Assembly (NCBI GenBank): GCA_008360975.2
Contig: CM039193.1
Location: 9,104,501 to 9,168,500, forward strand
Length of the DNA: 64,000 nt
Source of the DNA: Lichenostomus cassidix
Taxonomy: Eukaryota; Chordata; Aves; Passeriformes; Meliphagidae
Reading direction: 5' to 3'
The notes beneath the pieces were generated by a model. It was not told the origin of the DNA and ran no database searches. It was given only the letters and a program-made list of their open reading frames with translations. This document shows positions 1 to 11,204 of the stretch, in pieces. A program made the position numbers and the translations under genes. Every line of letters starts with the position of its first letter. The first letter of the stretch is position 1.

Positions 1-3000
1 AAGGCAAACTGTCAGGCAGTGTGACAGTTTTGCAGAAATTAGTGATGCTAAGTTGTTTTCTTCTTACTTGGTACCAATGTGCTTTTCTGGTGCATGTTCA
101 GTTTTTCTGTGTGTGTTCAGGAAATGATGATGTTTCCAGGAGTGGGGGCTCCCTCATTAAAACTATCTTGCCCAGATCCATAGCTTTTGATTACTGGAAG
201 TCAGGGGAAATTCCCTGGGGCTGTCAGAGTGGGATGAATTTAGTGAAGAGCTGGGAGGATATGTTAGTATTCATAGCAGCCTGTCTCAGGGCTGTGTGTT
301 AATCCTGAACAGAGGGCACTGTTGGGAATGAATATTTTGTTTCTAGATTAAATGTTCTTTTGTTTTCTTTCATCTTAGAATAGGAAGCAGTCAATCTCCT
401 TATTGTACATGCAGTCATGCCTGTAAAAACACCCTCACAATCTTCTCTTTTGTGGTAAGAGGGCAGGTGGATCTGTGTGAGGTGGGGTGGTGCTGTCTCG
501 GTCTTCTTCCACCTTGGGAGCATTATCTTTTCAACCTTCTTCCATCTCTGGTTCTCCCCTTCAAGTTGTGGAGGTTCCTTCTCAGCTGGAAGGTAGCTGC
601 AGGTGAAATGCTTGGGCTCTGTCCACCCGGGGAGCTGAGGCTGGTGTGCTGCCTCCAAGTTGTTTCAAACAAAAGTGAAGTTCAGGCATGCTGTAAATCC
701 CATGGCAGGCATTTAGATGAGATATTGATGCTGCGAGCATGCTCCAACTTACTAGCCATGCTTTGCTGCACCAGAATCTTGCAGGGACTTTGTGTCCTTT
801 GCATCCTATCCAAACACCTTGTGCAGTAGCACCTGGCTGCATGAAATAGCTGCCATGTTCCCCAACAGGCCAGGCTGTAGGCCAGTGGTAGCTGCAGCAA
901 TTCCAGTGTGGTTGGCACTTACTAATGAGTTGGTTGGTACTGGGGATTGAGCCACAGGCCTTCTTAGTCCTGTGCCTGTGTTCCTGACTGAGCATAGGGC
1001 TGGCAGCAAAATAATTTTATCATTCAGTTTCTCAGAGTGATGGGGTATTTTCTCTGTCATTTGAGATTAGTGGGACTGAGGGGTTCTGTGCCACTCAGAA
1101 AACCAGTCTGAAAACCTCTGCATGCCATAGTCTTCATGTCTGCAGAACATGGATAATGACTTTAAAAGGTTTTGATGCTCAGATCAAAATGGATATGGAA
1201 GTGCAGTTATTAACTGTAAGTTCATAGCTGCCTTTCTTTGCTTAGGATCTCCATATTCATAATTATGCCAACTGTGCCAAATATTTGGAATAAAATGAGG
1301 TAGAAAATGTCTTTCTGGCACAGGGTTGCAAATCTATTGCACCATAGAGCTAAGAAGAACCAGTTCTGTTTAAGTGGGTAAAAATTTCCTTCTACAGTAA
1401 TGAGCTGTGCTGTGAGTTTACCAGCTATCTAATCTAGTTTCCATCCGTTACGCCAAGTGATAATCCTCTAGCAAATTAGGTGCTGTTAGCAGCATTTCTG
1501 TCAGCCTGGGTCTGGCTGCACATCTAGGCAACCTGCCTTTGAGGAATTTTAAAATTTGCCCTAGTCAGTCATGCTGCTTTCTCAGCCTCTGGAGACTGCA
1601 TTTCACATGTAACAAAAAGCTGAACTGTCTGTCTTGCTTCTTTAATTGTATTTATTCTGCTTTTCCTCCACCCACCACCTGCCAAGTCTGTTTGGCCATG
1701 TCTAGGGATGGCTCCTGGGTTGTTTTCTTGGAATAGCCATTGTAATTGGCTTTTTGGCATATCCTGTCCTACTTTAATATAATTCCTTTGCCATTACTGT
1801 GCTTACATGGGGACTAGTTAGTAAGTGGGTGGGGATCTGAAAGCAAAACATGTGCAAACCAGGCTGGATGCTGGGATGTTTCTCTAGGGCTTGCTGTAAG
1901 GTGAGGCTTGCTGGCTGTAGGCTGTCCTTGCTGCCTGGGGATGGCTGGGCAGCACCGTATGCCTCCTGCTCCCAGAGCCAGGCTTGCTCCGTGGTGAGCT
2001 CCGTGCTGCTCTGGCAGCTGGCACTCCCCTGCTCTTTGGGGCTGCCCCTTGCCAAGGGTCATATACTGCCTGGAGCGATTCAGTGAGAGGCGACACTGCA
2101 GTGAATGGCATCCAGTTTCTGTCTCTGAATAATTAAGAGGGGAGTGTGGCTTTTGGCCAGGGAGTGCTATCCTCTGCCACCCATCTGCTTCCCCCACTAT
2201 TGCTAGGATCAGCTGTTTGTCTCCAGGGGCTTCTGGGCAGCTCACAGGGGTGCATATTCCTGACTACCCTTCATTGCCTTGCTATTGACATACTTAGTGA
2301 GCTTTAAGCCCTTGGTGTGCTGCTTTTCTTTGCTTCTCTTTTGTGCAAATTCATGCCATGATGTTTAATTGCAAGCTACAATGGTGGTGCTTGGTTTCAA
2401 TGCAGTGGTGGAGAGCACAGAGGTGGGAGTGAGGGACAGGAACTGGAGGAGTGCAGAGTGAGTTGGCTTGTTTCACTGTTATCTCTTGCTGCAGCTGTGA
2501 GCTTCTTACAGAAATCCAGCTCCTGCACAGCTGGCTGTAGGCTGGAGGTGCTGCTCAGCAGTGTGCAGGGAGAGCAGCCTTGAATTGTGCTGCAGGCAGA
2601 TCCCTCATTCTCAGGTCTTGTTGTGATGACTATGCTGGCAGAAGCCTCCATGGAGAAGGGGGTGGCCTGTTCAGCACTGTGTAAAGCAAAACCACTGACA
2701 AAGCAGCCCTTGCATTGGAGGAGCAGGTGATGATGGCAGCTGCTGAAGTCTCAAAACAGCTGAGGAGTTCCCTGTGTATATGACCATGTGCAGTTTTTTA
2801 AAATGTGACTCTAGGGTGAATTGGCTCTAGAGGCCTTTCATAGCCCCTGAGTATAGTAGGATAATGTAATATTTTTATTAGCTGTGGTCCTGTGTAGTGG
2901 GGTAGTCCAGTATTTGACCTGTTGAACTTCAACACCAAGTAAGTGAAAGCCAGCAGGACACCCCTAAAGTTGTGACAGCTTTTCAAACTCATCTCTGGGC

Positions 3001-3149
3001 ACTGCACCCCCTGCAAGCTCTTCCCTATCTACAGCTTTTCTCATTCAGAGTTTCCTGCTGAAGCCCAGCAGATTTCCTGTGATGAATCACTGCTCTGAGC
3101 CAATGTGGCAGTTCGTGTGACTCCTGTTTCCTATCTACCTGTCACCTCC
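1..3149. other. Unique noncoding stretch
   Basis: No gene, repeat or regulatory element could be supported. Frames of up to 143 codons exist (for example 1814-2245 on the minus strand) but overlap other frames on both strands and encode low-complexity, Cys/Ser/Leu-rich peptides typical of noncoding DNA. The part around 1880-2250 is richer in G+C than its surroundings. Confidence 0.6.
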
Positions 3150-3222
3150 TCAGCCTGCCACTAACCAGCTGGGTGGGTTAGCCACTGGCAAGCTATTTAA
3201 CTCGTTTTGACACAATGAGTTA
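3150..3222 (+). repeat. Possible ancient MIR-like SINE fragment
   Basis: The stretch contains gccactaaccagctgggtg followed by ggcaagctatttaactc. Both resemble, in the same order and close to the same spacing, the well-conserved region of MIR/CORE-type SINEs (the 'cactaac-agctgtgtgacc ... gggcaagtcacttaacc' part). A few bases are inserted between the two blocks. MIR-type elements are ancient in amniotes and survive in birds as short diverged pieces. The comparison is from memory of the consensus, so chance similarity cannot be excluded. Confidence 0.45.
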
Positions 3223-4390
3223 GTCAGGCTCACAAGTCAGAGCTGAAATAGACCTTATTAGACAACACACAAACTTTGATCTGTGCTGTGGGAGCATTGC
3301 TGATGGTGTTTTGGGGAACATTATGTGAGTAAAGGAGCAGAGGTCCATGAAGAGATGTTTTTTAAATATATTTCCCTCTTCTTTGTGCATAGAAGCTTGA
3401 AGTTGAATAAAAACCAACATTTGGGGATAAACTAGGAAGGAAAACTATTTTATGCAGCTAAGTAAGCAAGAGGATGTGCCATGACTGGATAGATGTATTA
3501 GGAAGTGCAACTCTCCTTTAGTATATAATATTCCCACTTTACTGCAAGAGAAGACAGACACAAATCTACCCATCCTCCACAAGAAATCATTATGGAAAGG
3601 TGTTCTTTTTCCAGGAGGTAGTTGCTTCCCCCCTAGTGACTAAGTCCATCTTCCTGGCTGACTGTTGTGACCCAGTGTTGGAAAGGACCTCTAGGGTCTA
3701 CTTTCCCTGCAAGTGAGTCGTTAAAACACCAATCATCCAGGATAATGCTGTTTCAGGAGCTCATTGATTTTCAGTGGAGGAAAGTGAGTTAAAATGATTA
3801 GTCACTGACCTATTCGAAAATGAACAACCTCCTCAGTGCCATTAGGAGTTGGTAATAGATCATCCTGGACAAGAGCTGGTAAAAGGGGATTAAGGGGTCT
3901 CCTTGTGCTTGCTGTTGCTCGACATTGTGTGTGGCTACTGTTTCACTCAATTTTTTTATGGGTAAAGAAGCAGCACACCATATATATTAAAACTCAACTT
4001 CTTGTGAGTGTAATTGAAATTTAAGTCTAATCCTTATTAGTCCAGCTGTAATTGTTACAGACAAGGAAAGGGTGTTACACCCTTGCTGAGGAAATGTGGC
4101 AATGATGGATAGTGCAGTTGGAGCTGGTGTAAAGCACCTCTCCCATTAGAGGCCCCCTTGTATAGGGATATCTGAATTAAACTGCAGGGAATTTACCTGC
4201 AAGATTTCTTCTTGGCAAACTTGTGCCTGCCCTCTTTGATCCTCCCTGCCCAGGCTGAGGAGCTGCTTGCTTGTCCCAGGCTTTAGGTAGCCACAGGAAG
4301 TGTGGAGAACTGAGGTCTGGCCTCCTTTGTAAAATACTCTGGGGCTCTTCTTTGTGAGAGGTGATGAACAACTGAAAATTTAAATAATAC
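3223..4390. other. Unique noncoding stretch
   Basis: No gene is seen. The only feature inside is a weak CR1-like antisense fragment at 3671-3712, listed separately. Confidence 0.5.
3671..3712 (-). repeat. Possible short CR1 3'-end fragment, antisense
   Basis: The plus strand reads gttggaaaggacctctaggg and then a short piece ending in ccctgc. This resembles the reverse complement of the CR1 3' untranslated region (ggttggaagggacctct... then ...ccaaccccctgc). The match is only about 40 bases and the terminal 8-bp tail repeats are missing, so this is tentative. Confidence 0.35.
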
Positions 4391-4391
4391 T

Positions 4392-4435
4392 GGGGGTTTT
4401 TTTGTTTGGTTGGTTTTTATTTTTTTTTTTTTTTT
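4392..4435 (+). repeat. G/T-rich low-complexity block ending in T16
   Basis: A G/T-only stretch (G5, T7, then GTTTGGTTGG) leads, with one A interruption, into an uninterrupted run of sixteen T at 4420-4435. Four other places in the window have a run of exactly the same length on the same strand, also after G/T-rich sequence. Confidence 0.9.
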
Positions 4436-4746
4436 GGCTTCTTGCATTGTAGGCCAACATTGAGCCCATGGTTACTTCTTGCTCTCACTATTAAAATGTC
4501 AGTCCCCACTTAATCACTTCTTTCCTATCTCTGGTACCTGCACAGGGCTTTGGGATAATAAAGTGGAAGTCTGGTGCTGAAATATTTCTGTTTTGTGCCA
4601 AGTCTTGACTTTGGGAATTCAGTCAGTGTTGTGTGCAGATATGATCAATAAAGCTGCTAGTGATGTACTTTGCTATTAAGTCTTAGTTCATTGATTTAAG
4701 GAGTTACCAGGAACTAGGGGAATAACATGGTTAATTAAGTTAATTG

Positions 4747-4826
4747 GATTGTAAGGTCCACAGGGATTGTGCCTGTCTGTGTTCTCTGAAGCACCTCGGA
4801 CACCTCTGATCACTATAAAATAATGA
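4747..4826 (+). repeat. Possible L2-like LINE 3' tail
   Basis: The order gattgtaaggtcc, acagggattgtgcctgtctg, gttctctgaagcacct and a terminal ataaaataatga resembles the 3' end of L2-type LINEs and related amniote repeats (gattgtaagctcc...gggcagggactgtc...cagcgcctagcac...aataataa). It is diverged and the identification is by recall of the consensus. Such short L2-like relics are expected in unique bird DNA. Confidence 0.4.
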
Positions 4827-6260
4827 CTTTTTCTTCCCACCTACTGGCAGTTTGAACTATTTAGTTGCTTTAAAACTATTTGCATTTCAAGGCAACAAAT
4901 TTCTACATGGACCATGGAGTTATGGCTTTGTAGGCTTTGGCTTTAGAGGTCCAGGTAGAAATGGAGAAGGAGACTTTTGATAGAATTTAGCTAAATGATC
5001 CCAAGGAATCTGGATGTTTGTATTTGTTTGGCAAGATGTCTTGCTAAATTGTTAGCTATGCTCTTAGCAAAAAGCCTGTGGGGCAACTTCTAGTGTGATG
5101 TGTTTTATATCTTGGCCTTAGAACCAATTCTAATTATAGTCTTCTTGCCATCCAGCAAAGTATATGAAGAAAAAATACATCAGGCTCTAGATAGATCTAT
5201 TCTGTGGCATCCATTTTTCAGGAAAGTAAACAGATCTTCCCCTGTCTTAAATGGAAATTTATTCTGGGTATATAAAGTGAAATCTTGCACAGAAGTATTC
5301 TTCTGCAGCTTTTATTTCATCTAATTTATAGCTTCTCTTCTTCTCCAAGGGAATTGAAGACTTAAACCTCCCATTATAGGTTTGTAATTTATGTTTTCAA
5401 AATTCAATGATTGTTATCTTTCAGTGTTTTTATGAAGCTCTGATGTGGAGGTGCTCAGATAAGGTTGTATATTAAGTATTGGCCAATTTGCTAGGAGTAA
5501 AACTGGTATTATAAATTACCAGAAACATTCTCAGTCAGCATGAGCTGCTTCTCATATTAATGTCTTTAACTTCCTTTGAAGAATTAGGGAAGATGAGCTG
5601 TAGAAAGATGGACTGGATGAAGCTATTATGTGGTGGCTGGAAAACTGTACTTGTGTTACTTGGATAGTGATAAATTGTCACTATCCACAAACAGATTGAA
5701 TGAGATTCCCCTGGCATATTTTCAGGGCCTGGTAAAAGTCAACCCTTATTTTAATGACCTCTAGAAGAGAAAGAGAATATGCTCATTGCATTTTTAAGAT
5801 GGCAGGAAGTTGAAAACTGTTACAAAAACACTGGTGAGGAGAGCGTGGGCTTGATCTCTTGAGACACCCTCGGGAATGTTTTCTGATTTCCATGACTTTA
5901 TAGGAAAAGCAAGATACAGAGGATACATGAGGACTACATTTGGTCCTTGCATAAATTAGAACTTCTTTTACTTTGAAAAAAGGGGGGTGAAGAGAGAAAG
6001 CATTTCTGTGCTGCTTGGAAATGCAGCCATCAAGTGAAGAAAGTTATTGAAATTGGATTGACCTAGTAATTTAATTTGAAACTGTATTTATCCTTTAAAG
6101 GTTTAAATGTAGATCTGAGCTATCTGTGCCTTCTCTGTCACCCTTTCTGGATGTTCTGTGACTATTTCCCATGTTTCCAGTTCCGCAGAAGCCAAGTACT
6201 CATCTGAACTTGGAATTTAGACATTTATCTTTGGCGTGTGTGATTTTGTGTTTGTCTTTT
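4827..6260. other. Unique noncoding stretch, AT-rich
   Basis: No gene or recognised repeat. The sequence is AT-rich, with short frames only (up to 74 codons). Confidence 0.5.
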
Positions 6261-6261
6261 A

Positions 6262-6315
6262 TGTGTGGGTGGTGGTTTTTTTGGTGGTGATTTTTTGGTG
6301 TGTGGTTTTTTTTTT
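6262..6315 (+). repeat. G/T-only low-complexity block with T10
   Basis: About fifty bases composed almost entirely of G and T (gggtggtgg, T7, ggtggtg, then after one A T6, ggtgtgtgg and T10 at 6306-6315). It is the same type of block that precedes the T16 runs elsewhere in the window. Confidence 0.85.
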
Positions 6316-8750
6316 CCTCCATAGCTTAACACATTTTAAAATAGGACATATCTGCTGCCCCAAATCCAGCTGTGAGAGCAGCTTAGCATTTTTCCCCGTG
6401 TTTTGGCTGTAATTTTTCTTACTGTTTTTCAAAGTGAAACAAAGTGTCATACAAAATTCTATTATTCCTGCAGTGCTACCTGTGATGATATAAATGACCC
6501 ACTTCCCCTCTTGCCCCCTCTGTCTTGCCACAAAAACATTTAATCCTAACTCTTGCTAGCCCAACTTGTGTGTACTATTCTGCTGCATATTGATATGAAG
6601 CAGTCTGTGTAAAATTAATTCTGATGTGAGAAATTTGGCTTTCAGTATTTTTTTGTTACTAAATAGAAAGCAAAGATTTTGAGTGTTTTTTCTTATTCCT
6701 AAGAGAAAAAGGTATCTCTTTACAGAAATACCTTCCTTGTAAAAGTGCCAACATGGTTTTTCCAGGACTAATTGCTGCATATGGTTGGTATAAAATCATA
6801 AGTACTGAAGAAATGCCTACTGTGATAGTAACTGATCTATGTTAGGACAGGCTTTCTGATGCATCCAAGTGTTGCATGGTTGGAGGGAGGAACTGATGTT
6901 GTATGTTTGTGGTTATTTGTATGGTTGGGTTTTTTCCTTACCCGTGGATGTGTGTTTTAAATCTTGCCTGCAGACATCTGTGTTTGCAGAAAGCAGCTGT
7001 CACTTGAATGAAAGACTGTCTCCTTGTCTGCTGTGCCTGATGTAGGAGTAATCTTACTGTCACCAGTGCCAAATTTATTGGCTGCACTGTGATTAGATGG
7101 AGGCCAGTGAAAGTGCAAGCAGTGCAGTGGACCTTGCTCCCTGTTGTATGGCCATCCCTGTGGACAGGAGGAGCAGGAGAGGAGGGTGCTGATGTGGGTC
7201 TGCCAGGTGTTTCTGCAAATGCCTCTTTGGTTTCTCCCCCATCTTGCCTTGAAGTCCCATTATGCAGGATTGTTCCAGCTGCTAAAGCAGCTCATGTAAT
7301 AAGCTAGGAGTGTCTGCTTCATCAGCTCTTCCCAATGTTAGCAAAACTCCTTTTTCTTTTTAATTTTCAGTGTTTGTTTGTTACAGGCTCTGAAAATAGT
7401 TCGAGAGCTCATGTGTGGAGCTGAAGCAGGGCAGGAGAAGCAAAGCTCCTGGGCGGGGGGGTGAGGGCTTGCCCAAGGCTCCTCTGTGGACATTGAGTTT
7501 CCACTTCCCTAAGCCCACTGGAATGCAAATCTCTATGGTATAGAACAAGGACCTTTTAGCTAAGTCTTCTGGTGTAAGTATTTTAGATCTAAAAAATTGC
7601 ATTATTCAGGCTGTAGTCTTGCATTTACATGCAGAGCTGAGCAGATCTGTTCCTTCTTCCCAGGCTACTGAGTCCTCTGGGAGGCTGCTGCTTTTTCCTT
7701 TCTCAGTAACTGATGGTGGGCTATATATAAAATTATATATAATGGTCACATTAAAGCACTTCTGTGAGCAGCATAGGTATTACCTGCCAGTTTTTCCCAG
7801 TAGTGCAGTGCTGGTGTGGGCACTGCATTACCTGTGTGAATACTGCCAGATTTCAGATTAAATCCTGAAATCCTTTCTGCCAACAGTGATGGCTGTCATC
7901 AAAATCTTTCTCCCAAGGGACAAAACAAGCACAAATATCTGTTTTAACCACCTACACCCTGGAATACCATTGCTGCTACAGATCTCTCTGCATGAAACTG
8001 CTGTTCAAATGGCAGCATGGTCATAGGCTGTGAGATGTTCTGAGTTTCTCCAGCCTGCAGGAGGAGTTGTCAATGAAAATCTCACAATGGAATTCCAGAA
8101 TGACCATGCTTACCTGAATGTTGCAAATATTTGTGTGAGAGGGATAAACACCAGTGCTGGATAAGGGGAAGAGACCACAGCAAAGGAGGTGAGCAGAAGT
8201 GCTGGTGCTGATCCTCTTGACCAGGACCAGAACCTGCACTAGGCAAAATGCCATTTGCAGCAAGCAATGATGGACATCCTGTGACATCTGGAGGACGAAT
8301 GCTGAAGTGCTTCTGGAAGAGAAAGACTGCCAGATGGACTTAAGAGCAATGCACTTACAAGAGCTCTTGAGCAGAGAGCAACTCAGAAGTTGAACCTGAT
8401 GAAGAGATGTGAGGTCAGATAGGTGCCTTTGTTTTGTGAGTCCCAAACTCCCCTTACCTCCATCCTGAACACCTGCAGCAGGGAGCCTTTGGAAGCAGTC
8501 ATTTTCCATTATCTATGTGCTTAAGCTGTTTCTGGCAAAGCACCAGAAATCTATCAAAAAAAAGAACAAGAAAAAAGGGAATAGTAAAGCACTTCAAACT
8601 GCTCCATGTATCTGCAGTGGATACAGTTTCCAGCAGTATCAATCACTGCATTGCAAAAAGCAAAGCAACGGGAGCACCTGAGTACTGCAATAAGCTCTGA
8701 AATGCAAAATAAATCCTTGCAAGTAGCTCAGCAACAGCTCATTTAGTTTT
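6316..8750. other. Unique noncoding stretch
   Basis: Nothing gene-like is supported. A 162-codon minus-strand frame at 8021-8509 has no recognisable domain and overlaps another minus-strand frame. A short AT-rich near-palindrome lies at 7722-7740. Confidence 0.5.
7722..7740. repeat. Short AT-rich near-palindrome
   Basis: The sequence tatatataaaattatatat is nearly self-complementary, with TATATA arms around a short A/T centre. It is probably simple AT-rich sequence with no function. Confidence 0.6.
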
Positions 8751-8751
8751 C

Positions 8752-8800
8752 AGGTTTGGGTGGTGGTTTTTTTTTTTTTTTTGTTGTTGTGTTGGTGGGG
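8752..8800 (+). repeat. G/T-rich block with T16
   Basis: The sequence gggtggtgg is followed by sixteen T at 8767-8782 and then by G/T-only sequence (gttgttgtgttggtgggg). It closely parallels the blocks at 6262 and 11165. Confidence 0.9.
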
Positions 8801-11160
8801 AAAGAATGAAACAAGATTTAAGCATTAAAAGTCTTGAAGTAGACTTTCCCCACTATGTGAGTTCATTTGCAGCAAACTACATAAGTCTGGCAGGAAGATT
8901 TGGGTGTAAAAAGAGGGAATAATGTTGTGAGGCTATTTGAATTGGCTGGGATACTGAGCAGTACAATGTGTCTCTCAACATGGAGTTGCAAACAGCTCTC
9001 AGGGCCTTTGTCCCTTTTGTGCTCTGGCACCACCTTGGTCTAGTCTTACAGCAGTTGTTTCAGTCTCATCTAACCCATTGCAGTAGAATTTGTCATCTCT
9101 GATATCAGTATCAAACACAGCAGCCCACACTGCATGGATCAAGCCTTTGCCTGTCCAGAGCCACTGTAACTCAAGATAGTTGCCAGCCAGGTTGTCTCAC
9201 TGATCTGCCTGTACACTTATTCAAGGTAAAGCAGGTCTCTTGGGAGAAAGATGACAGCCATCACTTGGCAGGTCACAATGGTCTTGAAAGCTCACCTATC
9301 TTCTGCTCTCGACATAGTGACACTGGAGTGTCTAATGTGACTCACTTCACATTATTCTCAAGGTTGCTACAGACCTCTTCTGGGGAGTTTTTTATTTTTA
9401 TGGCTTCTTGTCTGCTAAGCCCTTATGTCATCTTTATTGGTGTCCCAAACCCCTGATGGACACTGTGACTAGAAAGAAGAGGCTGTATTGCTTTCTCTGG
9501 CTTTGAGGCAGGAGGGAATGGAACTGGAGATTTGGATAAAAGTGAAATTTGAGTTGTTCTTCAGTGGAGGCTGTGATTAGAGATTCAGATATGCCAGCCA
9601 GTACATTAATTCCTAACCTTGCTTATCAAGTCCTCAGAGATCTCACTTTCAAAGCAGAAGGCCTGTGATGGTGGCTAAAGGCAGGGAGAAATGAATGATG
9701 GAAATATTTGGTGTCCCAAGTTGGAGCAGTGTCTTGACTGACTGGCAGATTGCCTCTTTCATCTTTCCTGGCCTACTCAAAAGACCAACTGCTTGGTGTA
9801 AATCCCTGCTGTTCTGACTCTTAAAGATCTTCATTTAGGGTTGTCCCTTCTGCCCATGTTTCCTCCAGCATGCTGCAGGCATCAGCTTAATAGAAATAAA
9901 AATTGATTAGTGTGGTCCCTAGTGAGTCTTTCTGGGGTGTTTGGCAGTAACTGCAAATAATGTGTGTGCAGCTGTTTAGTGAAGGGGTGAGATGGCTGTT
10001 ATTCCTCTTAAAAATTGATCAGTGCTATTCCTGGGTATTGATCTGAGCCTTCTGGACAGAAGAGGAGCCAGCCCTGTCCAAGGGCACATGGATGGCGCTT
10101 CTTGAAGAGGTTGGGAAAACAGCTTAATATCTGGGATAAGAAAGTTTGCTCGTGGTCCCATCTTGCATTTATAACCTTTTTTTCTCTAAGAGCTTTCCTT
10201 ACAGTCATGCTTACAAGTCTGGGTGATGGGAGTCCTCAGTGTTTAGCACCTAGCAGAAGCTGTAAATGGCACTGTGGCTGTACAGATCTAGCACATGTCA
10301 GTGTTCTGTATTTGCTTAGAGGAAGTATACACTGCATCTCCCAGGCATAATTCCCACTGTAGTGAATGCAGGCAGGATGACACTGCACCATAGAGGTTTT
10401 CTCTAGCTCATTCCAGCATTGTATTTAGTTGGTTTGTGATAAGTGGATTGATCAAAGTCTCTATTGGCTGAGTGGGAAAAGCAGTTTGTCTGCAGGTGTT
10501 TTTGTCCTCCTTTCCTGTTGCTCTTCATTTACAAAAGTCCATGTGCTTTGCTGGGCTCTCCCTGAGCTCTGTGTGTATCTCTGCTCTTAAATGAGAAGGA
10601 CAGGCAAGGTGTGGTGAGGTGAGGAGGACATTGCTTTAGGAAGAAACATGCCTACAAACCAGAGCCAGTCCCTCTGCATTGGTGTAAGGCACTAAATGCT
10701 ACCATACAGCTCATCTTGCCAGCAGGAGGTCAGAAGGTATGCCCAGTAATTAGCCACCTCTCTCATGTATTTCCCTTTCCTTGTCACTGCTGTCCTCTCC
10801 GGAAAGCTGAGCTTGGCTTTTCCTTTGTAATAAAAACTGGTTAGGGGAACAAGATATTGGGAAGGGTTTTCAAGTCCACATTGCTTGGTATTTAGCCAGA
10901 TATCCACAGAAGACACAGGCTAGTGTCTCCTATATTGTACATTCCCTCTGCTGAGCACATTGTGGCTGCAGAGCCTCTTCTCTGCTCTCAGGCAGTGCTG
11001 GCTTTTGGAAGCCCTCAGCTGGATGCTCATCCCAGGCAGTGCCTGGCTGATACAGAGCCATGTCAAGGAATGACCCTAAAACAATGTGAGCAATAGCAAT
11101 GTGATTTCTCCATCTTATGTTGGAAATCTGTGACCAAGCCCTGAAAAGTAGCAGGGTTTG
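8801..11160. other. Unique noncoding stretch
   Basis: No gene, repeat or motif-dense block could be supported. Only short overlapping frames of up to 82 codons lie inside. Confidence 0.5.
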
Positions 11161-11164
11161 GGCT

Positions 11165-11203
11165 GTTGTGGTTTTTGTGGTTTTTTTTTTTTTTTTGTTT
11201 TTT
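11165..11203 (+). repeat. G/T-rich block with T16
   Basis: G/T-only sequence (gttgtggtttttgtgg) leads into sixteen T at 11181-11196, then one G and six more T. Confidence 0.9.
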
Positions 11204-11204
11204 A

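Noticed and set aside
1814..2245. 143-codon minus-strand frame, as an example of many similar frames
   Set aside because: It overlaps other frames on both strands, has no recognisable domain and reads as composition-driven peptide. The same applies to the frames at 8021-8509, 14024-14434, 18029-18487, 22285-22734, 29933-30379, 39081-39485, 53922-54389 and 58527-59018.
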